Shown piece after piece: positions 16,640 to 25,340 of a stretch of 64,000 nt of DNA. The DNA lies in contig CADEDA010000004.1 of NCBI GenBank assembly GCA_902825965.1, positions 171,498-235,497 on the forward strand. The letters run 5' to 3'. The DNA is from an uncultured Gemmatimonadota bacterium. GTDB taxonomy: Bacteria > Gemmatimonadota > Gemmatimonadetes > Gemmatimonadales > Gemmatimonadaceae. A program made the translations under genes and the position numbers. Below the pieces are notes generated by a model. The model did not search any database. It saw nothing but the letters and a program-made list of their open reading frames with translations, and was not told where the DNA came from. Numbering within the stretch: the first letter of the stretch is position 1; each line of letters begins with the position of its first letter.

Positions 16640-17670
16640 ACACGTACGACCTGCACGGCTACCTGACGATCGCGCTCGACACCGAGGTGCCGGCGTACCG
16701 CCGCTACTTCGACAACGAGTACGCGCGCGTGCACGCCATGTCCTCGGGTCGCGCCACGCCCCGGCAGCGGGTGACCGTACACATCGTGGACGTGCTGCCG
16801 GCGCCGGAGCCCGGCGATCTCGCGCATGAGGTGCGGTTCAAGCGGCTCTTCACCTTCGCATACCTCGTGCGCGGGCTCCGCAGCGACGACGTGCACCTGT
16901 ACTTCCGTCGCCATCCGGTGGACCTGCTCTACGTGACCGCGCTGGGGGTCTTCCTGCAAGCGCAGGTGCTGGAGCCCATCCTGTACCTCAAGCTGCTCGA
17001 GCAGGGTGTGGTGTTCATGCACGCGGCTGCGGTCACCGACGGCTCGCAGGGGGTGCTGTTCCCCGCGCACGGCGGCACCGGCAAGACCACGCTGAGCCTG
17101 CGGCTCGCCGACCGTGGGTTCCAGTTGCTGGGCGACGACCTGATCATCGTGGACCCGGCGCGCGGTCTGGTGCATCCGCATCCGCGGCCCTTGCACCTGT
17201 TCAACTACAACCTCACGCAGATGCGCGAGCGCCGGCTGCCGGCGCGCCTCAAGGCCGTCATCCACGCCAAGGACGTGCTGCGCGTCGGTCTCGAGACCGC
17301 ACTGCGCACGGAGTTCCTCATCTCGACGCGTGCGCACGTGGACGCCATCATGCCCGAGGTGCGGTTCGGTGCGTCGGTGCCGTATCGCCAGCTCGCGTTC
17401 CTCACCACGCGGCGTCCGGCGGAGACCGTCGTGCTGGACTCGGACAGCCGCCGCGACGAGGTCGCGCGGGTGATCGTCGAGTCCGCCGACCTCAACGGCA
17501 GCCTCTACACCAACGTGCTTCGCGATCCGGCGGAGATCGCAGCGACCAAGGAGCGGGAGGTCGCCGTGGTGCGGCAGGTGCTCGAGCGGCTGCCGTCCAT
17601 GCGGTTCGTGAATCCGCGGACCTTCACGGCGGCGGAGTTCGACGCCTTCGCCGCCAGCCTGCGCCGCTGA
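16636..17670 (+). CDS. HPr-kinase-like P-loop protein
   Basis: 344 residues. The C-terminal half resembles HprK-type kinases: HAAAVTDGSQGVLFPAHGG at about 129-147 with P-loop 145-152 ending GTGKTTL, and a Walker-B-like GDDLIIVD at 166-173. Related stand-alone 'HPr kinase' proteins occur in peptide-maturation and polysaccharide clusters, where they phosphorylate Ser or sugars; no HPr or PTS genes are nearby. The N-terminal ~100 residues have no recognised domain. It sits between a glycosyltransferase and a flippase-like membrane protein, overlapping both genes, which argues for a role in making or exporting a glycolipid or modified peptide (inference). Confidence 0.7.
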   Translation: MNTYDLHGYLTIALDTEVPAYRRYFDNEYARVHAMSSGRATPRQRVTVHIVDVLPAPEPGDLAHEVRFKRLFTFAYLVRGLRSDDVHLYFRRHPVDLLYVTALGVFLQAQVLEPILYLKLLEQGVVFMHAAAVTDGSQGVLFPAHGGTGKTTLSLRLADRGFQLLGDDLIIVDPARGLVHPHPRPLHLFNYNLTQMRERRLPARLKAVIHAKDVLRVGLETALRTEFLISTRAHVDAIMPEVRFGASVPYRQLAFLTTRRPAETVVLDSDSRRDEVARVIVESADLNGSLYTNVLRDPAEIAATKEREVAVVRQVLERLPSMRFVNPRTFTAAEFDAFAASLRR

Positions 17671-18611
17671 TGCTGCGCCGCGTGGTGAGCGGGCTCTACT
17701 ATGTACTGCTCGCGGTGTTCCTCGCGTGGTACGTGCGGCGGCTCGACTTCACCGCACTCAACGGCACGCGCCCGTCGTTCCTGTGGCTCGTGCTGGCGTC
17801 GCTGCTCGCCCTCGCCTTCCGCTACTGGGGCGTCTTCACCTGGCGCACCATGCTGCGTGACCTGGGCGCGCGCGACATCGGCAGTTGGGGATCGAGTGCG
17901 TACGTGTATGCCAAGGCCTGGCTCGGCAGGTACCTGCCCGGCAAGGTCGGCTGGATTCTCGGCAAGGTGTACTTCGGCACCGCGTTGGGCATCGCGCGCG
18001 AGCGCTTGGTGGTGGGGGCGCTCATCGAAGCGCTGCAGCAGGTCGCCGTCACGCTGCTGCTCGCGCTGGCGCTGCTGGCGTTCGACACGCGCGTCGCCGT
18101 GCTCTCGTGGCCCGAGCGCGCGCTGCTGCTCGCGGTGGCGGTCGCGCTGCTGCTGGGCATGCACCCCTGGGTGTTCAACTACGTGATCCAGCTCGCCCGC
18201 CGCCTGCGGCGCAGCGCCGAACCGATCCCCGACGCCGTGGTGCGGTCGCGCACCCTGCTGCGCGGCGCGCTGATGCAGGGCGTGGGCTTTGCCCTCACGG
18301 GGCTGTCGTACGTGGCGTTCACACTGGCCTGGGTGCCGTCGCTCGCGGTGGCCGACATGCCGTTCGTGCTGGGGGCGTTCAACCTCGCCGGGGCGGTGGG
18401 GATCCTCGCGGTCTTCGCGCCCAGCGGGCTCGGCGTGCGCGAGGGGATGCAGTTGCTGCTGCTGCCGTTGGTGATGCCGAAGGAGCTGGCGTTCGTGGTG
18501 ACCGTGGCGGCGCGGGTGTGGAGTACGGCGATGGACCTCGTGTTCTTCGGGTTGGCCTGGGGAAGGCGGGGGGACGACGCAGGGGGCGCGGTCGCTTCTT
18601 CCTCACGGTGA
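17670..18611 (+). CDS. UPF0104/LPG-synthase-TM-like flippase-type membrane protein
   Basis: 313 residues with about eight to nine membrane helices. The motif RYLPGKVGWILGKVYFG and later FNLAGAVGILAVFAPSGLGVREG are characteristic of the DUF/UPF0104 domain shared by lysylphosphatidylglycerol synthetase flippase halves and undecaprenyl-linked transporters. It could move a lipid-linked product across the membrane. It is the last gene of the coupled GT4 / HPrK-like / membrane trio, one base overlap with the preceding gene. The C-terminus ends in a short Ser/Arg tail. Confidence 0.8.
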   Translation: MLRRVVSGLYYVLLAVFLAWYVRRLDFTALNGTRPSFLWLVLASLLALAFRYWGVFTWRTMLRDLGARDIGSWGSSAYVYAKAWLGRYLPGKVGWILGKVYFGTALGIARERLVVGALIEALQQVAVTLLLALALLAFDTRVAVLSWPERALLLAVAVALLLGMHPWVFNYVIQLARRLRRSAEPIPDAVVRSRTLLRGALMQGVGFALTGLSYVAFTLAWVPSLAVADMPFVLGAFNLAGAVGILAVFAPSGLGVREGMQLLLLPLVMPKELAFVVTVAARVWSTAMDLVFFGLAWGRRGDDAGGAVASSSR

Positions 18612-18612
18612 C

Positions 18613-19032
18613 TCAGACGGGCCAGACGGCATCCCGGCAGTCCGCCTTCGTTGTCACCGCCCCGTCGGGGATCATGCGGACGGTGACGTACGACCGGCCC
18701 CTCATCCCCGGCTGAAAGACCATCGACACCTGCCGGTATCCCCGCGCCAGAACGCTCGCCTGCACGTTGCGTCCGCCGAGGCCGCTGACGCGAATGACTC
18801 CCAGCGAGTCCGCGCGGCCTTCCATGTTCCCGCGAACGCAGAGCAGCGCGGGAACCGGCAGCCCGCTCTGGATGTCGACGATCACTGCCTCGACCGTCGT
18901 GGAGTCCATCGGAGTCGGCGGCGCGGACCAACGCACGCGCTGATTGTAGGGGACGATCGCCTGGGCGCTGGCGGCAGGTCCAGCCACCACCATGAGGCTT
19001 GCGACGGCGAGAACGGCGAGGGGAGAACGCAT
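18613..19032 (-). CDS. Small exported protein with carboxypeptidase-regulatory-like domain
   Basis: 139 residues. A signal peptide ends in ASAQ; the mature part (VEAVIVDIQSGLPVPALLCVRG ... SLGVIRVSGLGGRNVQASVLARGYRQVSMVFQPGMRGRSYVTVRMIP) resembles a CarboxypepD_reg-like beta-sandwich, the type often found in outer-membrane or periplasmic accessory proteins. It is convergent with the flippase-type gene, two bases apart. Function unknown; call rests on strand pattern only. Confidence 0.55.
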   Translation of the reverse strand: MRSPLAVLAVASLMVVAGPAASAQAIVPYNQRVRWSAPPTPMDSTTVEAVIVDIQSGLPVPALLCVRGNMEGRADSLGVIRVSGLGGRNVQASVLARGYRQVSMVFQPGMRGRSYVTVRMIPDGAVTTKADCRDAVWPV

Positions 19033-19183
19033 CGAGGCTCCGGTGTGAGAGGTCGCGGTTGTAACCTCAAGCTCGGGCCGTGCGATTGCAGTGTCGTGAC
19101 AGGGAGATTAAGAGTCGCTTAGTCAGTGCGAGCAGCACCCGCCGAAGGGGTTCGTCGGCCGACTCGTCGTTCGGGACGTTCGT

Positions 19184-19510
19184 TCACTTGGCCGGCAACG
19201 TCGCCACGAACGCCAATCCGGCCTGCACCCAAGCGGCCAGGTCCGCATCGCGCTCGTAGCCCGGCGGATCGACGAACACATAGCCCTTCATGGGTCGGCC
19301 CGTGAAGTCCATCTCCCGCGCGTGCGGCCGCTGGAGTGCCGCCGGGTACGCCTCTGGCCCCACGCGGACCATCAGCGCCTCCTTCGCGATGCCGATGAAC
19401 ATGTGCCCGCGCGACATGAACGCGAGGCCGCCGAACATCTTGCGCTCGGTGGTGCGGGCAGTGCCGAGGACGTCCCGAATGCGTGCGGCCAAACCTTCGT
19501 CGATTGCCAT
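19184..19510 (-). CDS. TfoX N-terminal domain protein
   Basis: 108 residues, a stand-alone TfoX_N domain (ERKMFGGLAFMSRGHMFIGI followed by LMVRVGPEAYPAAL and GYVFVDPPG). TfoX/Sxy proteins in other groups act in competence gene regulation, but single-domain members have unknown roles. The ATG at 19510 was chosen as the domain begins soon after. No competence genes nearby. Confidence 0.8.
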   Translation of the reverse strand: MAIDEGLAARIRDVLGTARTTERKMFGGLAFMSRGHMFIGIAKEALMVRVGPEAYPAALQRPHAREMDFTGRPMKGYVFVDPPGYERDADLAAWVQAGLAFVATLPAK

Positions 19511-19796
19511 GGGTCTCGTGTCGGGTGTGCGACAACTGCCGTGCGTCCCTTGGGGCTGCCATCCACGACCGGCCTGCCGCTCGAGCGCCTCGGGTCTAAG
19601 CTCGCTCCGCGCATCCGCCGTCAGCAACCCACGGCGATCGAACCAGTGCGCCGTGCGGGCCGCAGGTCGCACCGCCGATGCGGAGGACCACTCGGCCCGG
19701 ACCCCACGCACGAATGGCACTGGCTGACCCCGGACTCGCAGGAGAGGTTTCATCGAACCAAAGCCCGTCCGACACTCCACTCCGCGACCGAATCTC

Positions 19797-20243
19797 ATGC
19801 TGACCGCGCCCCGTGCCGCCCTGCTGCTGGCGTCGCTGCTGGCGTCGCTGCTGATGCCAGCGCTGACGACGCCCACGCCCCCGGTCGCCGTCTCGCCTGA
19901 CCGCGACGCGATCCTCCAGACGATCCGCAACTTCTACATCGGCGACCACACCGGCAGTGTCGAGCACAAGCGGTTGTCGATGCATCCGCAGGGCGAGTTC
20001 CGATTCGTCGACCGCGCCGGAGACTATCAGGAGAGCAAGTTCCAGCTCGTCGCGACCCGAGGGGACACGCTGTACACCGAGGAGCTGCTGAGCATCGAGA
20101 TCTACGAGACGGTCGCGCTGGCGCGCCTGCGACTGGCGAGCAAGCGACGGCCGGAGGCCGAGTACAAGCTGATGACCCTGCACAAGGCGAACGGGGCCTG
20201 GCTCATCACGGGAATCTCGTGGGGATGGGGCGTCACGCAGTAG
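19797..20243 (+). CDS. Small exported NTF2-like protein
   Basis: 148 residues. A signal peptide (about 1-26) is followed by a domain with the NTF2/DUF4440 pattern (AILQTIRNFYIGDHTG ... FRFVDRAGDY ... IYETVALARLRL ... LHKANGAWLITGISWG). The family is a general small-molecule or protein binding fold, so a precise role cannot be given. It stands alone between genes on other strands; a 286-base gap precedes it. Confidence 0.65.
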   Translation: MLTAPRAALLLASLLASLLMPALTTPTPPVAVSPDRDAILQTIRNFYIGDHTGSVEHKRLSMHPQGEFRFVDRAGDYQESKFQLVATRGDTLYTEELLSIEIYETVALARLRLASKRRPEAEYKLMTLHKANGAWLITGISWGWGVTQ

Positions 20244-20262
20244 CGAGGCCGATCACCACGGG

Positions 20263-21360
20263 TCATGGTGCGCGCGGACTCCGTCGATAGAGCGCAACGG
20301 CTTCCTCTCCCGATTCCGCCGTGACCTTGAGCAGCACCAGTGGCGCTCGCACTGCCAGGAGCTGCGCACCCGCCGGCACGAGCAGCGAATCGTGCGCCGC
20401 GCGCCCCTCCCGGAACGCGTACCACATCGTGGGTACCGAGTCCGAGACCTGGAAGGTCCGCACCCAGAGCTCCTCGCGGTCCATGAGCAGCCCGGCGATC
20501 GCCGGTACGGTGGTGGGCAGCGGCACCGTCTTGAGCAGTTCCGACACACCACCGAGCGTCGACGGACGTTCGGCCCGGCGCCGGGCCCAGGCGACCTCGG
20601 CCTCCGACACGGCGCGCAGCGGCAGCGCGAGCGCAACACGGCGGAGCAGGGCACCTGCGGCGCTGTACTCCATGATCTCCGGCCGATCCCCGAACGCCAC
20701 GACGACGGTGGACTCTCTCGCGACCACCGATGCCGTGGGCCCGAGCGGCTGGGTCACCAGCGCGACGGATGCTCCGTCTTGGTACCGCGTGTACCACGGG
20801 ATGCGCGCGAGAGGTTGCGGGGTGGTCGCCGGCGGCCGGAGCGCGAGCAACCCGACCGTATCGACCGAGAGGCCCCCACGGCGCGCCGGCATCGGCATGA
20901 AGGGATCCACCACCAACACCTCGCCGCTGCCGAGCCGCGCGATGGCGTTGGGCGTGGCCGCCCCCTCGATGCGCCACGAGTCGGCGAATGCGTCGCCGAC
21001 GAAGAGACTGAGGCGCCGCAGCTGGAAGTCGAACGCCCACACCGAATCCCCGCCGCCGGGTGCCGCCCACGTGAGCATGCGGAACTCGCCGGGGCCACTG
21101 CCGGTGCGGCCCAGCGTCGTGTGATGCGTGCCCGTGCTATCGAAGACGGCGATGATGTTGGGGCGTGCGAAGGCGACGATGCGGCCGTCGTCGGCGAGGG
21201 CGGCGCTGGCGATGGTGCCGTCGTCGAGCGTGACGCGGTGAACCAGCGTGAGGCCGTCGATGGTGGTGCTGGCGGGTGTGCGGGGATCGGGCGGCGCGCA
21301 GGCGGCGAGCACCAGCGCAGCCAGGAAGCGGCACATGCACGGTGGTCCGACACGTCTCAT
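20263..21360 (-). CDS. Exported beta-propeller-like lipoprotein
   Basis: 365 residues. The ATG at 21360 has GGAG seven bases upstream. The N-terminus ends in VLAAC, a lipobox. The mature part has repeated IASAALADDGRIVAFARPN / IAVFDSTGTHHTTLGR / GPGEFRML strands, like the 6-bladed propeller '6-bladed beta-propeller' proteins common in Gemmatimonadota and Bacteroidota. Later DREELWVRTFQ and AYREGRAAHD parts have no clear match. Convergent with the NTF2-like gene and divergent from the alpha/beta hydrolase. Ligand not identified. Confidence 0.65.
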   Translation of the reverse strand: MRRVGPPCMCRFLAALVLAACAPPDPRTPASTTIDGLTLVHRVTLDDGTIASAALADDGRIVAFARPNIIAVFDSTGTHHTTLGRTGSGPGEFRMLTWAAPGGGDSVWAFDFQLRRLSLFVGDAFADSWRIEGAATPNAIARLGSGEVLVVDPFMPMPARRGGLSVDTVGLLALRPPATTPQPLARIPWYTRYQDGASVALVTQPLGPTASVVARESTVVVAFGDRPEIMEYSAAGALLRRVALALPLRAVSEAEVAWARRRAERPSTLGGVSELLKTVPLPTTVPAIAGLLMDREELWVRTFQVSDSVPTMWYAFREGRAAHDSLLVPAGAQLLAVRAPLVLLKVTAESGEEAVALYRRSPRAP

Positions 21361-21469
21361 GAGTTGCTCCGCTCGGCAGTCACCTTCACCTCGCATCCGC
21401 ATGACGTCCCGGACGACTCGACTCGGGGTCGGCGCAACCCTTTCCGAATCGGGCTTGTCTATCCGCGTC

Positions 21470-22555
21470 ATGAGAAGCATGAGCGGCGGACCACGCGTCG
21501 ACAACCGCACCACGCGCAGATCGCGCGTCCGACGCGTGGCGTGGTCTCTGGCGTGCGGCCTTGCCTTCAACGTACTCGCGCTTTCGGCCGCCGCCGCGCA
21601 GGGCCCCACACGCGGCGTCGACCAGACATCGTTCGTCTCGATCGGTGGCATCGACCAATGGGTGAGCGTCCAGGGTCTCGATCGCAGCAATCCAGTATTG
21701 CTGGTGGTGCACGGTGGACCGGGCGAGTCGCAGTGGCCGGTCGCCGATCGGTATCGGCCGTGGCAGCGTGCGTTCACGGTCGTGCTGTGGGATCAGCGCG
21801 GCAGTGGCCGGACCTACGGGCGTTACGGCGCGCAGACGCCGGACTTCTCACTCGACCGCATCGCGAGTGACGGGATCGAGCTGGCGGAATACCTCACCCG
21901 CACACTCGGCAAGCAGCGGGTGATCGTACTGGGCCACTCTTGGGGATCAGACGTCGCGGTGCAGATGGTGCAGCGGCGGCCGGATCTCTTCGCCGCGTAT
22001 GTGGGCACCGGGCAGGTCGCGAGCTGGGAGGCCACATCGCACCAGCAATACGAACTCGCACTCGCTCGGGCGCGCCGGGATGGCGACGCCGCGGCGATCG
22101 CCAAGCTGGAATCGAACGGGCGTCCCGACCCCCGCGATCCGAAGCACGCGTTCGCCGTGGACCTCTGGCTCGCCATGGCGGCGACGGATCGTGCCTGGAT
22201 CCAGTCGCTGCGCGCGAGCCTGCCGGCGCTCAAGGTGACGCATCCCAAGGACATCCAGGACTTCGAGGATGGGTTCCGGTTCAGCGTCGCTCGCGCCTTG
22301 CCCGACCAGATGAAGACCGACCTTCCGCGGACGGCGAGGACGTTCGCGGTTGCGTTCTTCGTGATCCAAGGGCAGGACGACGTGATGACACCGACCCGGG
22401 CTGCGGTCGACTACTTCGATCGCGTCGCCGCTCCGGTCAAGGAGTTGGTGCTGATTCCCGAGGCCGGCCACTTCGCATTCATGACTGCGCCTGAAGCGTT
22501 CCTCGAAGCCCTCGTCGCCAAAGTGCGTCCGGTGGCGTTGGCCCACGGAGCCTGA
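21470..22555 (+). CDS. Exported alpha/beta hydrolase of prolyl-aminopeptidase type
   Basis: 361 residues. A signal peptide ends in AAAAQ. The hydrolase core has HGGPG (oxyanion loop), WDQRGSGRTYG, and GHSWGSDV with the nucleophile Ser, the S33 peptidase pattern; Asp and His are likely in GQDDVMTP and EAGHFAF. The HGGPG and DQRGSG motifs are typical of prolyl iminopeptidases and tricorn-factor-like enzymes. Secretion suggests periplasmic peptide hydrolysis. The upstream 110 bases hold the divergent promoter region shared with the propeller lipoprotein. Confidence 0.85.
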   Translation: MRSMSGGPRVDNRTTRRSRVRRVAWSLACGLAFNVLALSAAAAQGPTRGVDQTSFVSIGGIDQWVSVQGLDRSNPVLLVVHGGPGESQWPVADRYRPWQRAFTVVLWDQRGSGRTYGRYGAQTPDFSLDRIASDGIELAEYLTRTLGKQRVIVLGHSWGSDVAVQMVQRRPDLFAAYVGTGQVASWEATSHQQYELALARARRDGDAAAIAKLESNGRPDPRDPKHAFAVDLWLAMAATDRAWIQSLRASLPALKVTHPKDIQDFEDGFRFSVARALPDQMKTDLPRTARTFAVAFFVIQGQDDVMTPTRAAVDYFDRVAAPVKELVLIPEAGHFAFMTAPEAFLEALVAKVRPVALAHGA

Positions 22556-22747
22556 CATGCGCGCCGGCCGGACGCCGGGATCAGTGGGTTGCCACGGCGG
22601 TCCGTCCTCGGCTTGAGTCGTAACAGCCGGTCGTGGCCGCAGGATCGGGTGAAACCTCGTGCCGCCCAGTCGCGTCAATCCCTCAGCGAGGCCCTCCACG
22701 GTTCGCCGAGCCGTGTCGATCCCGCCCACCCCTCTTGCCCCAGGGCC

Positions 22748-23875
22748 ATGCGCCGTCGCTCCGCGATCCTCTACGCCGTGGCGATCCTCACCTGCGCTTC
22801 TGCCGCGGACGCGCAGCCGGCGGCGCCGGGCACGCGCCGCTTCGTTCGCGCCCTCGCACTCGAGGATTCCGCCTACACCTCGGCCAACGCCAGTATCGGC
22901 GATGTGAATCGCGACGGGCATCTCGATATCGTGCTCGTGAAGGGGCGCCATTGGCCGCTCCGCAATCTCGTGTTGACCGGGACGGGTACAGGCACCTTCC
23001 GGGCCCCGACCCCTGTCGATACGGTCGCCGACAAGTCGTACTCCGGCGTACTCGTCGATGTCGATGGCGACGGCGCGCTCGACATCGTTGTGAGCAACGA
23101 CAGGCCCGATCCGAAGAAGGTCTACCGCAACGACGGTGCAGGGCGCTTCACGCTCGTCGCGACGTTCGGGAGGCCCGAGTGGAACACCCGCCACGTCGCC
23201 GTCGGCGATCTCAACGGTGATCGCATCGTCGACTTGGTGCTCGCGAATCGGGGGAGCGATGCCCCCAGCTACCTGTGTCTGGGCATCGGTGGTGGGCGTG
23301 TGGAGGAGCCGTGTCGGGAGATCTCACGCGGCTCGTCAACCACCATCAGTCTGGTCGATGTGAACCTTGATGGCGCGCTGGACCTCATCGTGCCGCACCG
23401 TGACGGTGGACAGAGCTACGTCGCACTCAATGATGGAAGTGGCGGATTCAGGGACCGCAGGCTGTTCGGACCGCCGACGGCCACGTACCGGGCGGCCTAC
23501 GCGGCTGACTTCGACGGCGACGGGGCGATGGATCTCGTCGCCATCGATGAGAACAGCACCGTGTTCACGATGCGTGGATCTCCCAACGGCGCGTATGCCG
23601 AGCCGATTGCGCTCGGTCCGTCGTCCGCGCCGTACGCGTTGGCCGTGTCCGATGTCGACCGCAACGGCACGCCTGACCTCATCGTCGGCTACACGAGGGC
23701 ACGTCCGGTCGTGTACTTCAATGATGGTCCTGGGCGGTTCACCCCGGTCCCGTTCGGAGACGACAAGGGAGTTGCGTACGGCTTCGCGATCGGGGATCTC
23801 GACGAGGACGGCCTGCTGGATATCGTGATGGCACGATCGGACGCCGTGAACGTCATCTACTTCGGCGCACGCTGA
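22748..23875 (+). CDS. FG-GAP/VCBS-repeat exported protein
   Basis: 375 residues. Signal peptide ends ADAQ; seven or so repeats of the FG-GAP/VCBS type follow, each with a DxDxDG-like calcium loop: DVNRDGHLDIVL, DVDGDGALDIVV, DLNGDRIVDLVL, DVNLDGALDLIV, DFDGDGAMDLVA, DVDRNGTPDLIV, DLDEDGLLDIVM. This makes a seven-bladed calcium-bound beta-propeller, usually a surface or secreted ligand-binding protein. Follows the hydrolase gene on the same strand with a gap of 192 bases, so possibly an independent unit. Confidence 0.85.
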   Translation: MRRRSAILYAVAILTCASAADAQPAAPGTRRFVRALALEDSAYTSANASIGDVNRDGHLDIVLVKGRHWPLRNLVLTGTGTGTFRAPTPVDTVADKSYSGVLVDVDGDGALDIVVSNDRPDPKKVYRNDGAGRFTLVATFGRPEWNTRHVAVGDLNGDRIVDLVLANRGSDAPSYLCLGIGGGRVEEPCREISRGSSTTISLVDVNLDGALDLIVPHRDGGQSYVALNDGSGGFRDRRLFGPPTATYRAAYAADFDGDGAMDLVAIDENSTVFTMRGSPNGAYAEPIALGPSSAPYALAVSDVDRNGTPDLIVGYTRARPVVYFNDGPGRFTPVPFGDDKGVAYGFAIGDLDEDGLLDIVMARSDAVNVIYFGAR

Positions 23876-24380
23876 TCCCCGGCATCGTCGCCCGGGCGTG
23901 CGTCGCGTGTCGGGTACCTGCCTCGCCACCGCGACCAGCGATCACCAGCGATCACCAGCGATCACCAGCGATCACAACGAACACCATCGGACGTCAGGCA
24001 GCGCCGTGCACGGGCGCGGACGGAGGACGAACCGTTGGTGCAATGGCATACGGCCGGCCTCGACGCGATCGACTCGGTGCCGCGGCGAGCAAGAGCGTGA
24101 GATTCGGCATCGATGTCCGAGTGACCGATGTCTGGCTCCACGGCCTAACGTTGCGTTCCACTGTGCTCGTTCGCATCGACTGCGGGTTGGTTGCTGCGCT
24201 GCCCCTTCAGGAGCGAAAGGGCGCGGCTACTGTCCCAAGATCTCGCGGATCAACCTCGTATCGTCGCTGAACGGCCCACCGCAACGTCAGTGGGCGGCCA
24301 AGGTCGGGTCGTGGCCGCTCGCGGAGGGTCCCGCGCCGCGAGCCGCGCAGCGAGCCGCCATGCATCAGCGCCGACGCTCG
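23876..24380. other. Gap of about 500 bases with tandem repeats, no convincing gene
   Basis: Contains a four-copy 10-base tandem repeat at its start. Open frames on both strands are short and do not look protein-like. A GCCTAAC heptamer near 24145 resembles the start of an integron attC site but lacks the matching end. I see nothing else definable here. Confidence 0.4.
23935..23974. repeat. 10-base tandem repeat, four copies
   Basis: The unit CCAGCGATCA is repeated four times without change from 23935. It lies 60 bases downstream of the FG-GAP gene, in a gap with no convincing gene, and is period-10 like the array at 50604. Confidence 0.75.
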
Positions 24381-25058
24381 CTAGGCACCTGATGATACTC
24401 TCACTGGGTGCTCTTCACCGCGCAGTACAGAAGCCGCGCTCCAGTAGTCCGCCGGCGCAACGTGCAACTCGAACACTACCATCGCGTCCGCATCGGACTT
24501 GGCCATGCTCGGCAGCAGGTTCTGCCACGCGGGAGACATCGCTTCAGCACGCGTCACCACACGCTCCTCACGGCGTACGGAGATGCCACACGTGCGCAGC
24601 TTGTCCTCCGCCGCATTGATCTCCCGCACGCACTCGAATCGATTCACGTCCACCGGAACGGCGAAAGTCGCGACCACGGAGCTCAGCGAGACCCCAAACC
24701 GCGCCCCAAGGACTGAAGCGAATCGCAAGGACGCCCTATGGATAGGGTTCCCGGGGCTTCCACCCCCGCAGGCGCGTCCAAGTACGGCGGTGCGCCACAA
24801 CAGCCGTTCGATCCTACGCTTCACGATGACACCATGCTGGCACCTACGCGCAGCACCCAAGTGGTCATCGCCCAGCACCATCAGCTCTAACGTGCTCAGC
24901 ACTGCACTCGCACCCGTGTCCATCATCGCGTGTATGACTCGCCTGCGCAAACGATCGGTGAACTCCTCCTGCCGATCATGCTCCTGCACTTCTCCTCTAG
25001 GCGGAGTGAACCGCTTCACCGCTCGGCGCCGACCTGTACCGTCCGCACGCGGAACCAC
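24381..25058 (-). CDS. Doubtful ORF, unrecognised protein
   Basis: An open frame of 225 residues with no recognised family. Its last ~100 residues (FGVSLSSVVATFAVPVDVNRF ... CVREINAAEDKLRTC ... ERVVTRAEAMSPAWQNLLP ... ADAMVVFELHV) look protein-like; the N-terminal part is Arg-rich and less convincing. It could be a short gene with an ATG or TTG start inside this frame, or a decayed gene. It lies in the accessory section and the codon use is less GC3-biased than its neighbours, judged by eye. Confidence 0.3.
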   Translation of the reverse strand: MVPRADGTGRRRAVKRFTPPRGEVQEHDRQEEFTDRLRRRVIHAMMDTGASAVLSTLELMVLGDDHLGAARRCQHGVIVKRRIERLLWRTAVLGRACGGGSPGNPIHRASLRFASVLGARFGVSLSSVVATFAVPVDVNRFECVREINAAEDKLRTCGISVRREERVVTRAEAMSPAWQNLLPSMAKSDADAMVVFELHVAPADYWSAASVLRGEEHPVRVSSGA

Positions 25059-25144
25059 GGTGTCGGCTTCGATGCGCCACGTGGACTACACTTCGCGCTG
25101 CAAGGTGCCTCGGCGCGGTCCGGGCACTCCGCCGCGTCACCTGG

Positions 25145-25321
25145 CTAGCCGAAACTGCCGCGCAGCGACCACAGGTGCACCGCAAGCAGCGCCGTCAGTA
25201 CGACCGCCACGACCGCTGCCTGAAGGGCAGAGCGACTCCGCCCGCGTACGAGCGCGACGGCCAGCACGAGCCAAGCGAACGCAACGGCCGCGGCGAACAC
25301 CAGCGATCGGTCGGGGAGCAT
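25145..25321 (-). CDS. Small membrane protein of 58 residues
   Basis: 58 residues with two membrane helices (SLVFAAAVAFAWLVLAVALV and LQAAVVAVVLTALLAVHLW) separated by a short basic loop. It starts 20 bases after the stop of the amidohydrolase gene on the same strand, so it probably belongs to that operon. There is no clear Shine-Dalgarno. Function unknown. Confidence 0.5.
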   Translation of the reverse strand: MLPDRSLVFAAAVAFAWLVLAVALVRGRSRSALQAAVVAVVLTALLAVHLWSLRGSFG

Positions 25322-25340
25322 CAGCCGCAGTGTGTCGCAC

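Noticed and set aside
15407-18611. Anti-phage defence system
   Set aside because: GT4, HPrK-like and UPF0104-type proteins lack nuclease, TIR or other effector domains; a biosynthetic or export role fits better.
23935-23974. CRISPR array
   Set aside because: The repeats are only 10 bases and adjacent with no spacers; no cas genes.
24140-24200. Possible integron attC site (GCCTAAC heptamer)
   Set aside because: The matching GTTRRRY end and the internal palindromic structure are missing and no integrase is nearby.
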